A stretch of DNA of 35,968 nucleotides from Pedobacter cryoconitis (GCF_014200595.1 NZ_JACHCG010000008.1:1-35968); one strand, 5' to 3'; shown: positions 17,173 to 26,212, numbered from the stretch's first letter. Notes: generated by a model from the letters alone, not told the origin. Program-made: numbers and translations.

Positions 17173-18075
17173 CTATAAAGGCTTCCTGCTTCTTTTGATT
17201 TCTTTAGACATTTTAAAAAACAATTTTCTGAGTTCTGCCTGGGCTGACTCTTGCCTGCTAATCTTTTCATTTTGAGCAATCAAGTGCAAGGTTAATTCTT
17301 CAACTTTCTTCAGCAATAGTTTATTCATTTTGCCTAACTCAATACCATTTGTCTCTGCTTCCTTAGCAGAAGGCATTTCCGGGAGACGTTTATTTAATTT
17401 TATATAAGCAGCAAGTTCTGTCAATGATTTGTGTTCGTATTGCTTTTCAAACACATAATCCGGCCAATCCTCAGTTGACACCTTAATTTCATTTGCTCTT
17501 ACTGTCCCATTTACTGAAAGTTTGTTTTTAGGGGATACGATACCAATTCCAACGTTTCCTCCATTTAGGTTAAAAATCACATCGTTCCCTAACTCATTTA
17601 TATATAAAGGCCTGCCACCGTTCGCTTGTAACCACGTATAACCAGGATTATATCCAAACCTTAGGTTTGAAGAATCATAAGGCCCTATAACCAGAGAACT
17701 TACACCAGTCCCATCCCCATTTACAATATGCAATTTTCCTTCCGGGGCTGCGGTACCTATCCCAACATTTCCACCTCTTAAATTAAAAACAACATTATTA
17801 CCTAAATAATTAATATACAAAGGTCTGCCGCCATGTCCTTGTAACCACGAATAATCAGCATTATAACCTAATCTTAAATTAGTTGAACTATAATTCCCTA
17901 TGATCAAAGTTTTTCCATTCGGATCTTCCTCATTTCCTATAATCTGTAATTTTCCCTCCGGACTTGTAGTACCTATACCAACATTACCATCTGGTAATAA
18001 TTTATTGGTTTGCCCCGCAGCATAAAAAGTGCTGCTTAATAAAAGAGCTGCAATAAGTGAATAATGTATTTTCAT
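17173..18075 (-). CDS. Secreted phage-tail-like protein, copy D, with internal duplication
   Basis: 300 residues, signal peptide ending AAGQ near residue 22. Three GIGT-type motifs occur. The first two open an internal duplication of about 80 residues: NVGIGTTSPEGKLQIIGN with LRLGYNADYSWLQGHGGRPL and NVVFNLRGG, then NVGIGTAAPEGKLHIVNG with LRFGYNPGYTWLQANGGRPL and DVIFNLNGG. The third motif leads into the shared C-terminal domain (WPDYVFEKQYEHKSLTELAA, RLPEMPSAKEAETNGIELGK, KKVEELTLHLIAQ) and a basic coiled coil. It stands between GspM-like and the Fn3 lipoprotein genes, interrupting the machinery genes. Confidence 0.82.
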   Translation of the reverse strand: MKIHYSLIAALLLSSTFYAAGQTNKLLPDGNVGIGTTSPEGKLQIIGNEEDPNGKTLIIGNYSSTNLRLGYNADYSWLQGHGGRPLYINYLGNNVVFNLRGGNVGIGTAAPEGKLHIVNGDGTGVSSLVIGPYDSSNLRFGYNPGYTWLQANGGRPLYINELGNDVIFNLNGGNVGIGIVSPKNKLSVNGTVRANEIKVSTEDWPDYVFEKQYEHKSLTELAAYIKLNKRLPEMPSAKEAETNGIELGKMNKLLLKKVEELTLHLIAQNEKISRQESAQAELRKLFFKMSKEIKRSRKPL

Positions 18076-18102
18076 ACTATTAATTGTAAAAGTTAAATCT
18101 CA

Positions 18103-18645
18103 TCACCCCTCTAAACCCTTCAAACCCAAAACCAACGTTAACTTATTGACGATCTCCTTCTTATCTTCCCTCTTAGGACTTTCCAGTTTAAGCATATGAA
18201 TTTTACCAATCCCGGAACTTTTACTAACTGTATCTAAAAGACGAACGATATCCACATATTTACCTTTAAAGCTAAACTGGTCCGTTACTGATCCTTTGGA
18301 TAAAGCTGAAGTATCAGCCAAAGCTGGATTTCCCTGCGCAAAACTTATTTCAACATGATTTGCCATCGCCATTCCCGACAAACTTTGCCATAAATAGTTT
18401 TCCCTATCCTCCTTCTTTACCTTGTAACGCTTTATAATAGCCGCACAAAACTGATCTTTTCTCTCAACCTGAGGATAAGAGATATTCTGCCCGGATTCAG
18501 CACGATGATCTTTCTGAAGCTGGCTATTCAAACGCATAGCCTCAAAAGCATTTTTGAAAGAGAACTGATAGGCGATATAAAATAAGAATACCGCGAATGC
18601 AATCACCAAAAACTGTTTTTTCTTAAAATCTAATTGAGCAAACAT
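18103..18645 (-). CDS. GspM/PilO-like assembly-platform protein
   Basis: 180 residues: cytoplasmic N-terminus, one membrane helix at about 11-29 (KQFLVIAFAVFLFYIAYQFS), a coiled-coil-prone stretch (EAMRLNSQLQKDHRAESGQN) and a C-terminal alpha/beta domain. This is the architecture of GspM and PilO, and its place directly after the GspL-like gene is the usual order. Sequence motifs in the family are weak, so the assignment rests on topology and position. It would pair with the GspL-like protein in the inner membrane. Confidence 0.72.
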   Translation of the reverse strand: MFAQLDFKKKQFLVIAFAVFLFYIAYQFSFKNAFEAMRLNSQLQKDHRAESGQNISYPQVERKDQFCAAIIKRYKVKKEDRENYLWQSLSGMAMANHVEISFAQGNPALADTSALSKGSVTDQFSFKGKYVDIVRLLDTVSKSSGIGKIHMLKLESPKREDKKEIVNKLTLVLGLKGLEG

Positions 18646-18648
18646 TAC

Positions 18649-19842
18649 TTAATACGTTAATAATAAATTGTACTGATAAAGATCACTCTCAGCTTCTTGC
18701 TGATATTGTACCAGTTTGACAGTTTTCACCCACGGCTTCTCCTTTAGAATAAAAATCCAGTTATTTACCGCTGCAAGATTATCGGTAGTTCCTGTTATCC
18801 TGATATTGGGTTCCATATTACGTTTTTCCTCATCAGTCTTATAATCATTCATCAGGATACTTTTTAAGACAAGCCTGTTAGGTGCACTTGAACCAAGTTC
18901 ATTGACCAGATAACCATAATTATATCCTCCATTCCACCCCAGACGTTTCATGAGATATTCATTTTCAGCAATGTGACGTTGTAAAAGTTCCGAATGGTCA
19001 GCAGAAGCTGTTTGATTACCAACCTCACGCACAAGCCTTGAATTTTCCGAATTATAATAAGAGAACATTAAAAAGCTTATCAACAGTAGAAAAAACATAC
19101 CAAAAGTTAAAACCATCAATTGCTTTTTAAGCTTTGCCTGTTCCAGAAATTTTATAAAGGCTATTTGTACAGTAGCTGAATTTGTGCTCACCAGTGATAA
19201 CCGCTCGTGCAATATTAACTGAAGTGCAGCCGCATAGGCAACGATAATGTTTTCAGGTATATTTTCATCTCCGATTTTAAGCAGAAGTTCATTTTTAAAG
19301 TCAGGATTCGTGTTGTAGTCCAACAGTGTTTTATTTTCCGACAAAGTAAATGAATGCCCGTCAAAACGGATTTCTTTGTTTACTATAGCTAACTGAGGCC
19401 AGATCTGCGTTGTTACTACAGCGCCTATCGTTAGATTATATATTTTTACCCCTGCACGCTCCAATTTTTCTAATAGTGGATCAGCCACACTCTTACGCAC
19501 AATACTCACCAGAGCAATAGTCTCATCAGCAAATACCTGACTATAAAAATCATCAGCTTCTACTCCTGGAAAAGCATGTTTGAGCATTTGCCCATCACCA
19601 GCCCCCTCTTCAGTATTGATAATTTTATGCAATGTGCCCTTTCCTGACAATGCTAATGCTACCGGATAATTTCTGGGCAGCGATTCAATGATTGTCGATA
19701 AAGAACCTTCAATTACTTTCTTAGTATTGATCGTTAAACTGTTTTTATTTTTCGTCAACACACAATAACGGCAACTGAATGTGGTATCAGTCAGCCATTT
19801 TAATTCTATACCTAAGGAAGTTGTTAATTCAGAAGACAGCAT
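18649..19842 (-). CDS. GspL-like (PilM-PilN fusion-type) assembly-platform protein
   Basis: 397 residues. The N-terminal 230 residues look like a degenerate actin-like PilM/GspL cytoplasmic domain (SLGIELKWL near 9, PVALALSGKGTLHKII near 60, then AGVKIYNLTIGAV). One membrane helix at about 242-262 (LMVLTFGMFFLLLISFLMFS) is followed by a coiled coil and a small periplasmic domain (NRLVLKSILMNDYK, NIRITGTTDNLAAVNNWIFI, VKTVKLVQYQ) like PilN. The single-chain layout corresponds to GspL. It starts one base after the secretin stop and would recruit the GspE ATPase to the membrane. Confidence 0.8.
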   Translation of the reverse strand: MLSSELTTSLGIELKWLTDTTFSCRYCVLTKNKNSLTINTKKVIEGSLSTIIESLPRNYPVALALSGKGTLHKIINTEEGAGDGQMLKHAFPGVEADDFYSQVFADETIALVSIVRKSVADPLLEKLERAGVKIYNLTIGAVVTTQIWPQLAIVNKEIRFDGHSFTLSENKTLLDYNTNPDFKNELLLKIGDENIPENIIVAYAAALQLILHERLSLVSTNSATVQIAFIKFLEQAKLKKQLMVLTFGMFFLLLISFLMFSYYNSENSRLVREVGNQTASADHSELLQRHIAENEYLMKRLGWNGGYNYGYLVNELGSSAPNRLVLKSILMNDYKTDEEKRNMEPNIRITGTTDNLAAVNNWIFILKEKPWVKTVKLVQYQQEAESDLYQYNLLLTY

Positions 19843-19843
19843 C

Positions 19844-21805
19844 TTAGTACATGATTGTAGGTTTGATAAAAACTAGCGTAACTACCTTACTATTTGATTT
19901 TTCACGCCGGCTAAAAAGCCACTTCAACACAGGTATTCTTGATAACAGAGGAATACCAGAACTAATTTCACTATTTTCAGTACGTTCCAACCCACCAAGC
20001 ACGATCATATCCTCATTTTTAGCACGTATAATTGAGGTGAATTTACTAGTCGACTTAGGAGGAGGTGCATTTTCAGGCGGATTCCCTATAAAGTCAGAGA
20101 TATTTACACTAATATTCAAGGTTACCTGATCATCACCAGAAACAATTGGCCTGATATCAATCTCCAGGTTTGCATTAACCTCAGTAAATTGCTGTGTTAC
20201 GACTGTTTGTGCATTTAAAGAAGGGATTACATTTTGTGTACTCTGACTATAATAGCGTGAGCTTCCAATACTTAAATTTGCCTTATGTCCATTTAAAGTT
20301 GACAATTTCGGCACAGAGCGGATTTCCACATTATTGCTGGTTTCCAAGGCACTTAACGTCAAGTAAAAATTAGGAGCTACCCTTCCCAGATTTATAGAAC
20401 TATTACTTCCCAGCCGGGAAAGAAAATCATTAATTGATCTGCTGCCAAAAGTATAATCCAGCCCAGGTAATACACTTCCCCCTGGTTTTTTGGTAGGATC
20501 GATACCAGCCGAAATACCCGTTTTCACCGCTTTACCTTTGCGTATATCTACCAGAGTTACCTCAATAAGGATCATTGGAACTACTCTGTCAATCTGCTTA
20601 ATATAATTTTCAATCTCATTAATTTGAGGTGCCGACCCGGATAAAAGTAAAGTATTCTGCTCCTTGAACTCTTTTATTTCCACGCCACGTTTCCATTCTG
20701 TTGGGATCATCACCTGAACAGTATCAATCGAACGGTGCTGCAATTGTACAATACGTGTAGTTCTAAGCCCTTCAAGTTTGCGCTCTCCAAGTAAATAAAT
20801 GCCCCCATCCTTTTTAAAAGTGTATTCAGTACCCTGCAATAGTGCTGTTAGAAAATTGTCATAACTAATATTACTTAAATGAGTAGTTACATTTCCTTTA
20901 ATATCTGAATAGATAAAATAGTTTACCCCGGCTTCTATGGATGTTGATTTAATCAGATCAAGGATTGGTGTATTCAGCGCATCTACACTAATCAACCTTT
21001 GGCCACCAGCATCCTTACGCCCCGAAACATTAAAGTTACCCTGTGGAGTTCCTCCATTATTTCCTCCCGCAGAAGGCCTGTTATTTCTCTTAACGGCCGT
21101 GGCATTATCACCACTGATATATAACTCTTCACCTTCCCCCAGTGACTGAAAGATAAATACGTTATCATTAGTTTTATTTAATTTGAGTTCATTTGCAAAG
21201 GCCATTTTCTCCAATGCAGTTTCGAATGGTGCTGCCGCTATAAAGGCTGTTACTTTCTTGCCCAGCAGATTAACAGGTACTACTACATTTTTTTGAGAGA
21301 GCTGACTAATTTTCTTTGCAACCAGACTTAAACTATCATCATTCAATTCAAACCCAAGATTATTATTTTCAGCACTATAGGTTACCCGGATCTCTTTAGG
21401 CCGTACAACGACACGAGGTGACGCTACTTTGGTAACCGACATAATTGAACCAATGATATTAATATCCAGGTCATATTCTTTTGCAAGAAATAGCAATATA
21501 TTGATTGCAGTTTCGTTTCTAAAGTTATTATATACCTTAAAATTAAGTTGTGGGTCTACATTGATATTTAAATTATTTACCTGAGCTAATGCCCTTAGAA
21601 ACTCCTGTGCAGAAGCTCCGGACATCGAAAGCTGTACCTTTTGGTTCAGTCCTGGGACAGTTACTGATACGGTACGTAATCGTTCATCAATTTGCTTCAA
21701 CCTTTCAGTATTTTTATCCTGCGCATTAGCAAGGCTACAGAAGGCAAAAAAAAGGCAAAATAAGAAAACAGAAATGAGGCGATGTTCAGAAATTTTATTC
21801 TTCAT
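19844..21805 (-). CDS. gspD: Type II secretion secretin GspD
   Basis: 653 residues with a signal peptide ending LANAQ near residue 29. The N-terminal half has STN/N0-type and N1-like domains (VQLSMSGASAQEFLRALAQV near 57, AINILLFLAKEYDLDINIIG near 99, then a Gly/Asn-rich linker near 245-260). The C-terminal half is the secretin barrel: VPMILIEVTLVDIRKG, NVEIRSVPKLSTLNGHKANL, MIVLGGLERTENSEISSGIP and the signature LLSRIPVLKWLFSRRE near the end. It forms the outer-membrane channel. No C-terminal S-domain for a pilotin is seen. It follows gspE without a gap. Confidence 0.95.
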   Translation of the reverse strand: MKNKISEHRLISVFLFCLFFAFCSLANAQDKNTERLKQIDERLRTVSVTVPGLNQKVQLSMSGASAQEFLRALAQVNNLNINVDPQLNFKVYNNFRNETAINILLFLAKEYDLDINIIGSIMSVTKVASPRVVVRPKEIRVTYSAENNNLGFELNDDSLSLVAKKISQLSQKNVVVPVNLLGKKVTAFIAAAPFETALEKMAFANELKLNKTNDNVFIFQSLGEGEELYISGDNATAVKRNNRPSAGGNNGGTPQGNFNVSGRKDAGGQRLISVDALNTPILDLIKSTSIEAGVNYFIYSDIKGNVTTHLSNISYDNFLTALLQGTEYTFKKDGGIYLLGERKLEGLRTTRIVQLQHRSIDTVQVMIPTEWKRGVEIKEFKEQNTLLLSGSAPQINEIENYIKQIDRVVPMILIEVTLVDIRKGKAVKTGISAGIDPTKKPGGSVLPGLDYTFGSRSINDFLSRLGSNSSINLGRVAPNFYLTLSALETSNNVEIRSVPKLSTLNGHKANLSIGSSRYYSQSTQNVIPSLNAQTVVTQQFTEVNANLEIDIRPIVSGDDQVTLNISVNISDFIGNPPENAPPPKSTSKFTSIIRAKNEDMIVLGGLERTENSEISSGIPLLSRIPVLKWLFSRREKSNSKVVTLVFIKPTIMY

Positions 21806-23233
21806 TTAGATAGATAACAATAAAGGAAATATTTCTTCTAAAGAAGTTTCACCCGTTACAAACAAAGCAAAAGCATTTTCTGAAAGTGTTTTAATTTTCC
21901 TGGTTTTTAATAACGGGTCAATATACAAATTCCCCTGTTTGATTTCAAAAGCTAATTCTGTGTCTATTGGAATAACTTCATAAACAGCCTTACGTCCTTT
22001 ATAACCAGTATAGTAGCATTCACCACACCCTTTGGCTATAAAATGTTTCGCAACCGCATAAGGAGCTTTAAATTGTGTTGGATAAGCTAAAGGATCAAAA
22101 TCCTGTTCAGTCTTACAATACGGACATAACAAACGTACTAACCGTTGTGCAACAGTCGTATTTAAAGTATTAGCGACCAGAAATCCTGGTATTCCCATAT
22201 CCATTAACCGGGACACTGTTCCCCAGGCCGAATTTGTGTGAATAGTAGACAGCACAAGGTGACCTGTAAGTGCAGCCCTTATTGCCATATTAGCCGTTTC
22301 AGGATCACGGATCTCACCCACCATAATCACATCCGGATCCTGCCGCAGAAAAGTCCTTAAGGCTGAAGCAAAGCCCAGTCCTATACTCTCTTTCAACTGT
22401 ACCTGGTTAATTCCTTCCAGCGTATATTCAATCGGATCTTCAATGGTTAAAATATTGCGGGTAGATTTGTTTAACAACTTAAGCGTAGCATAAAGCGTAG
22501 TTGTTTTACCAGACCCAGTTGGCCCGCTAATCAGAATAATACCATTTGGTCGTTGTATACCCTGCATATAATGATGCATATCAATCTCTGACAGCCCCAT
22601 AGTATTCAGGTCAATATCAACGCTGCTATTGTTCAATAAACGAAGTACAATTTTTTCTCCATGCAGTGTAGGCAAAACTGAAACCCTAATATCAAAAGCC
22701 GCCATTTTTGATGATTTATAGTGAATTCGACCATCCTGAGGCAAACGTTTTTCAGCAATATCCAGATTAGCCATAATCTTAATTTTGTTGACCAGAGCTG
22801 GATAATCATCCCGCTGTATCTGATAACGTTCCACCATCATTCCATCAATACGCACCCTGACACGACATTTCTGCTCGTAGGTTTCAATATGTATATCACT
22901 GCTCTTCAATCTGCGCGCTTCTGTAATCAAAGCAGCCAGAAAATCATCATTAGTAGAAATAATCTGCTGTTTTACCGGTTCATTTACGCTTGTTTCCTCA
23001 GTAAAATAATAGGTAGATAGCAGGCGATCAACTTCTCCCGCATCAATCCCATCCAAAAAGATAAGCTTACCCAAAATAATCTCAAGTTCATCTTTTAATC
23101 CACCGTGCTGACTAGCAGCATCACAATAAAAAGACATAGCATTTCCATCAACCAGAAACGGGACTATACGGTAGTTCCATGCTTGCTCTTTAGAAATTGA
23201 ATGAATAAATACAGGGTTAATTACAGCCGTCAT
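21806..23233 (-). CDS. gspE: Type II secretion ATPase GspE
   Basis: 475 residues. Walker A GPTGSGKT at 237-244, Asp box IEDPIE at 264-269, Walker B DVIMVGEIRD at 301-310 and His box TGHLVLSTIHTN at 323-334 are all intact. A tetracysteine zinc site is present: C370, C373, C403, C406 (CPYC and CGEC), as in GspE/PilB rather than retraction ATPases, which usually lack it. The N-terminal domain is short (about 90 residues) compared with proteobacterial GspE. It powers pseudopilus assembly. Its stop touches the ATG of gspD. No PilT-like retraction ATPase is in the window, which favours T2SS over retractile type IV pili. Confidence 0.95.
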   Translation of the reverse strand: MTAVINPVFIHSISKEQAWNYRIVPFLVDGNAMSFYCDAASQHGGLKDELEIILGKLIFLDGIDAGEVDRLLSTYYFTEETSVNEPVKQQIISTNDDFLAALITEARRLKSSDIHIETYEQKCRVRVRIDGMMVERYQIQRDDYPALVNKIKIMANLDIAEKRLPQDGRIHYKSSKMAAFDIRVSVLPTLHGEKIVLRLLNNSSVDIDLNTMGLSEIDMHHYMQGIQRPNGIILISGPTGSGKTTTLYATLKLLNKSTRNILTIEDPIEYTLEGINQVQLKESIGLGFASALRTFLRQDPDVIMVGEIRDPETANMAIRAALTGHLVLSTIHTNSAWGTVSRLMDMGIPGFLVANTLNTTVAQRLVRLLCPYCKTEQDFDPLAYPTQFKAPYAVAKHFIAKGCGECYYTGYKGRKAVYEVIPIDTELAFEIKQGNLYIDPLLKTRKIKTLSENAFALFVTGETSLEEIFPLLLSI

Positions 23234-23234
23234 T

Positions 23235-24140
23235 TTATTTATTTTTGTTCTGCTGATCTAATCTTTTACTCAGCTCTATCACATGAAGGGTTAGTTCTTC
23301 CACTTTTTTCAAAAGCAGCCTGTTCATTTCCCCTAAACCTATTCCCTCCTTCTCGGCTTTCTTTGCGGATGGCATATCAGGCAAATGTTTATTTTCTTTG
23401 ATATAAGACTCCAGCTCAGGTAAATTCATCATGCGATAATCATTATGAAATACATAATCAGGCCAGTTGTTGGTTTCCACTAATATCTCCTGAGCTCTAA
23501 CTTTTCCATTTACAGCTAATTTATACCCTTTAGTGTCGAATGTACCCAGTCCAAGATCTCCACCCATATAGTTTAAACCACCATCAAGTGTAAACAAGGA
23601 TCCTGTAGTACTTTTTCCTCTGCTATTCACATAATTATCAATTGATTCTTTATAGATATGAGCCGGGCCATTTACCTCCTGATAAGGCAAAGCCTTTTGC
23701 ACATCATCATAAACAACAGGTTTTTGTGGCACATTAGATGTATAGCTATAATAAGTCTGTCCCTTAAGCCAGATAATAAAGTCCTGAGTAGAATTGCTGA
23801 GACTAGCATCCTTCCATCCTGCAATGAATGGCACTAGATTTCCACCATATCCATTATTAGCCTGCATCTCAACGTCAGCAAAGCCAGATCCGTTTCCCCA
23901 AACCAAATCATGAAACCTGAATTTTGAGATTAGAGACCCTCTCCAGCCTTCATTTAAATTAATGTCTGACCTTCCGATCTCTAGTTCAGTGGCTCTATTA
24001 TTACCCCAGTTTCCATCAGTAAAAATTACAGGATAAAATTTATTGACACTTCCTTGTACGGAGAAAGAACCTGTATACTGAGCATTAACAACAGTAAATT
24101 GAAATGCGAAGAATAAGCCGAATACTAATAATTTTCTCAT
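23235..24140 (-). CDS. Secreted phage-tail-like protein, copy E
   Basis: 301 residues, signal peptide ending VNAQ near residue 21. The N-terminal 190 residues are unlike the other copies (VQGSVNKFYPVIFTDGNWGN, then SKFRFHDLVWGNGSGFADVE); the text recalls phage or surface beta-sandwich proteins but I cannot name a family. A degenerate hinge GDLGLGTFDTKGYKLAVNGK replaces GIGTTxP. The shared C-terminal domain is complete: WPDYVFHNDYRMMNLPELES, NKHLPDMPSAKKAEKEGIGL, GEMNRLLLKKVEELTLHVIE. It is wedged between the prepilin peptidase gene (2 bp) and gspE (1 bp), so it must be co-transcribed with core machinery. Confidence 0.82.
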   Translation of the reverse strand: MRKLLVFGLFFAFQFTVVNAQYTGSFSVQGSVNKFYPVIFTDGNWGNNRATELEIGRSDINLNEGWRGSLISKFRFHDLVWGNGSGFADVEMQANNGYGGNLVPFIAGWKDASLSNSTQDFIIWLKGQTYYSYTSNVPQKPVVYDDVQKALPYQEVNGPAHIYKESIDNYVNSRGKSTTGSLFTLDGGLNYMGGDLGLGTFDTKGYKLAVNGKVRAQEILVETNNWPDYVFHNDYRMMNLPELESYIKENKHLPDMPSAKKAEKEGIGLGEMNRLLLKKVEELTLHVIELSKRLDQQNKNK

Positions 24141-24142
24141 AT

Positions 24143-24664
24143 TTAATTAGGTAATAAATTATAAGTGATATTGGTATCCTGATAGAAATTTAACTGCATT
24201 AACTTCTCTGCAATTAACAGAAATACAAATAACAGGGCCTGTATACCGGCTAAAGGAATCGTCAGTTCTTCATTTTTCACCAAAGACCTTGCAATCAAAG
24301 CATACCCAATAGAAATGATCAGGCTAACTATATAAAACATAATATAATTCACCGGAGATAAATAGAAGCAGACCGCAAGTAGAAATAATATATCTCCCCA
24401 ACCCAAATATTCCTCCGTCAGATTAACAGGCTTTCTATATTTGATGTAGAAGTATAACCATAAAACTAAAAGCTGCACGAGCACAAATCCACTGGTAAAC
24501 ATAATATCTATGAATAAACCCGCAAAACCAACCGCCTTTATTTTATAAACACTGAATAGTAAAGCTAGTAAAGGAAAACAGATCCAATAAACCGCTCTAT
24601 ACATAAAATCATGATAAGTGATGGTGCATAAAACAAGTAATATCGCACCTGTTAAAATCATCAT
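24143..24664 (-). CDS. Minimal prepilin peptidase (A24 family)
   Basis: 173 residues, all membrane: about six hydrophobic helices. The two catalytic aspartates of A24 peptidases are visible: D19 in TYHDFMYR at the end of the first helix, and D91 in GWGD (GxGD motif). It lacks the N-terminal methylase domain and the zinc-binding CxxC loop of PilD, so it is about half the usual length of PilD, like other short A24 enzymes. It would cleave the leaders of the pseudopilins encoded nearby. Its start overlaps the stop of the major pseudopilin gene as TAATG. Confidence 0.85.
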   Translation of the reverse strand: MMILTGAILLVLCTITYHDFMYRAVYWICFPLLALLFSVYKIKAVGFAGLFIDIMFTSGFVLVQLLVLWLYFYIKYRKPVNLTEEYLGWGDILFLLAVCFYLSPVNYIMFYIVSLIISIGYALIARSLVKNEELTIPLAGIQALLFVFLLIAEKLMQLNFYQDTNITYNLLPN

Positions 24665-25080
24665 TAGTCAGGAGTAACCTCTTTTAAATTCTTATCCTGG
24701 TCGATCTGCCAGACATTAAAAACACCATTCCCGTTAAAGTCAGCAACGGCCGTTGCTTTAGCAGTAAATGTATTATTCGTTGCAGCAGTCACCTCTATTT
24801 TATAATTAGCTTTTCCGTCTTTTCCATCCGAAGACAACTTCTCCTGAATAAATCCAAGCTCATTCAGATCTGTGGTATATTTGGAATGTTCATAAAAGTA
24901 CGTCTGTTCCAGCTTTGTCAGGTGTTCCAATTGCAGCTTGGCTTCAGTAGTTTTTGCCTTGGTAATCAAAGGCATAAGATTTGGAAGAGCTAATAAAACA
25001 AGGATACCAATAATAACCAGCACCACAAGGATCTCAGTTAAGGTATAAGCTTTTACTTTACTATTTATATGCAGTTTCAT
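24664..25080 (-). CDS. Major pseudopilin (GspG-like)
   Basis: Start placed at ATG 25080 (138 residues); a longer frame from 25110 uses a GTG and adds ten residues before the leader, which is less likely. Leader MKLHINSKVKA, then YTLTEILVVLVIIGILVLLA with Glu at +5 and PNLM after the helix, the classic GspG/PilA start. Cleavage would be Ala|Tyr. The helix continues (TTEAKLQLEHLTKLEQTYFY), then a small beta part ending in DFNGNGVFNVWQIDQDKN, a GspG-like calcium-loop type ending. It overlaps the prepilin peptidase gene by one base. It would build the shaft of the pseudopilus. Confidence 0.9.
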   Translation of the reverse strand: MKLHINSKVKAYTLTEILVVLVIIGILVLLALPNLMPLITKAKTTEAKLQLEHLTKLEQTYFYEHSKYTTDLNELGFIQEKLSSDGKDGKANYKIEVTAATNNTFTAKATAVADFNGNGVFNVWQIDQDKNLKEVTPD

Positions 25081-25188
25081 GAGAGTCCTATTATTGACGC
25101 AAATTACCAAAAGCTTTCTGAAATAGAAAACAGATAGTCATATTTTTAATTAGCCGTTAAAAAAACAAAGAACTGACAATTATTGATC

Positions 25189-26172
25189 TTAATTATTCGA
25201 TTTCCCTGAATTAATCTGCTCCTGCATCTTCTTTAAATCCACAGCCTGTTTATCGATCATCTTTTGCTGTCTGATAACATATAAAGTGAGTTCTTCTATT
25301 TTTTGCAACAACTTCATTTGCATTTCACTGACATTAATCCCTTCTTTTTCCATTTGTTTTGCAGAAGGGACATCAGGCAAATGTCTGTTAGCTTTTATAA
25401 AATCAGCTGTCTCTTGTAAAGACAATAAGCTATAGTCCTTGTCAAAAACATAATCAGGGCCAGGTATATTCAAATCAACTTTAATTTCTTCGGCATGAAT
25501 TTTTCCTTTTACACTTAATTTTGCATCAGGCTGAGTGGTTCCAATACCTACATTACCATTTTGAAAATAATGATTCCCACTTCCGCTAACGGTGAGCTGA
25601 CCCGCTGTTATTAAATTTTCATCTGGCATATCAGGAGCCATGAAATCCTCAATATTTACCCCGGCAGGGTCTTCCTGTACACGAACCTGATTATGATCTG
25701 TAAAAGTGTTGATTCTGTCTTGCATATAGGTAATGCGGACACGGTACTGTGAATATTCCTTGATATCCAAATATATAGCCATGGTCATATTGGGATAGCC
25801 ACCATAAGAAATACCCATATCGGTTGGTGTACCCAAAACTATTCTCCCATTATGGGAATAACCGTATCTGTTTACAAAGCGGAGTTTTGGAGAAGTACCT
25901 GGCGTACCTTGTAAATACCCCGCTTCTACTATATATTTTTCATATCCCGTTGCATAATAGGCATCAAATAATTCAATAATAATAGCCCCGCCTTTTTGCC
26001 AGTGGTGAGAATTATACCCTAAAGTTATAATCTCAAATCTTTTAGCTTGCGCATTCTGTGCAGACAAAACATTAGTTACTGTTGTTTTGATACCGTTTTG
26101 ATCAGTATTTGATTGAGATTTGGCAGAAAGAAACAGCACCATAGCTGTTAAAATCATTAAAACTTTTTTCAT
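25189..26172 (-). CDS. Secreted phage-tail-like protein, copy F (first gene of the cluster)
   Basis: Start taken at ATG 26172 (327 residues) because the longer frame begins at a TTG and only this start gives a standard signal peptide (MKKVLMILTAMVLFLSAKSQ). The N-terminal half is specific to this copy (ITLGYNSHHWQKGGAIIIEL, then YSQYRVRITYMQDRINTFTD) and resembles interaction beta-sandwich regions of tail proteins. The hinge NVGIGTTQPDAKLSVKGKIH leads to the shared domain: PDYVFDKDYSLLSLQETADF, RHLPDVPSAKQMEKEGINVS, KIEELTLYVIRQQK and a coiled coil. The Trp of the WPDYVF motif is replaced by Gly here. It precedes the major pseudopilin gene by 108 bp. Confidence 0.82.
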   Translation of the reverse strand: MKKVLMILTAMVLFLSAKSQSNTDQNGIKTTVTNVLSAQNAQAKRFEIITLGYNSHHWQKGGAIIIELFDAYYATGYEKYIVEAGYLQGTPGTSPKLRFVNRYGYSHNGRIVLGTPTDMGISYGGYPNMTMAIYLDIKEYSQYRVRITYMQDRINTFTDHNQVRVQEDPAGVNIEDFMAPDMPDENLITAGQLTVSGSGNHYFQNGNVGIGTTQPDAKLSVKGKIHAEEIKVDLNIPGPDYVFDKDYSLLSLQETADFIKANRHLPDVPSAKQMEKEGINVSEMQMKLLQKIEELTLYVIRQQKMIDKQAVDLKKMQEQINSGKSNN

Positions 26173-26204
26173 CTTTAGAGATAAATTAAACAACTAAAGC
26201 TAAT

Positions 26205-26212
26205 CAAAAATA
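26205..26212 (-). promoter_or_regulatory. Candidate -7 element for the secretion cluster
   Basis: Read on the minus strand this is TATTTTTG, matching the Bacteroidota TAnnTTTG -7 box, 32 bp before the chosen start of copy F. No good TTTG -33 box lies 17-23 bp further upstream, so the call is weak. The intergenic space (26173-26294) is very AT-rich and separates divergent copies F and G. Confidence 0.3.

Noticed and set aside
19844..23233. Retractile type IV pilus rather than T2SS
   Set aside because: No PilT-like ATPase in the window, a GspK-position gene and a GspG-like pilin are present; but PilP- and PilM/N-like traits mean a hybrid cannot be excluded.
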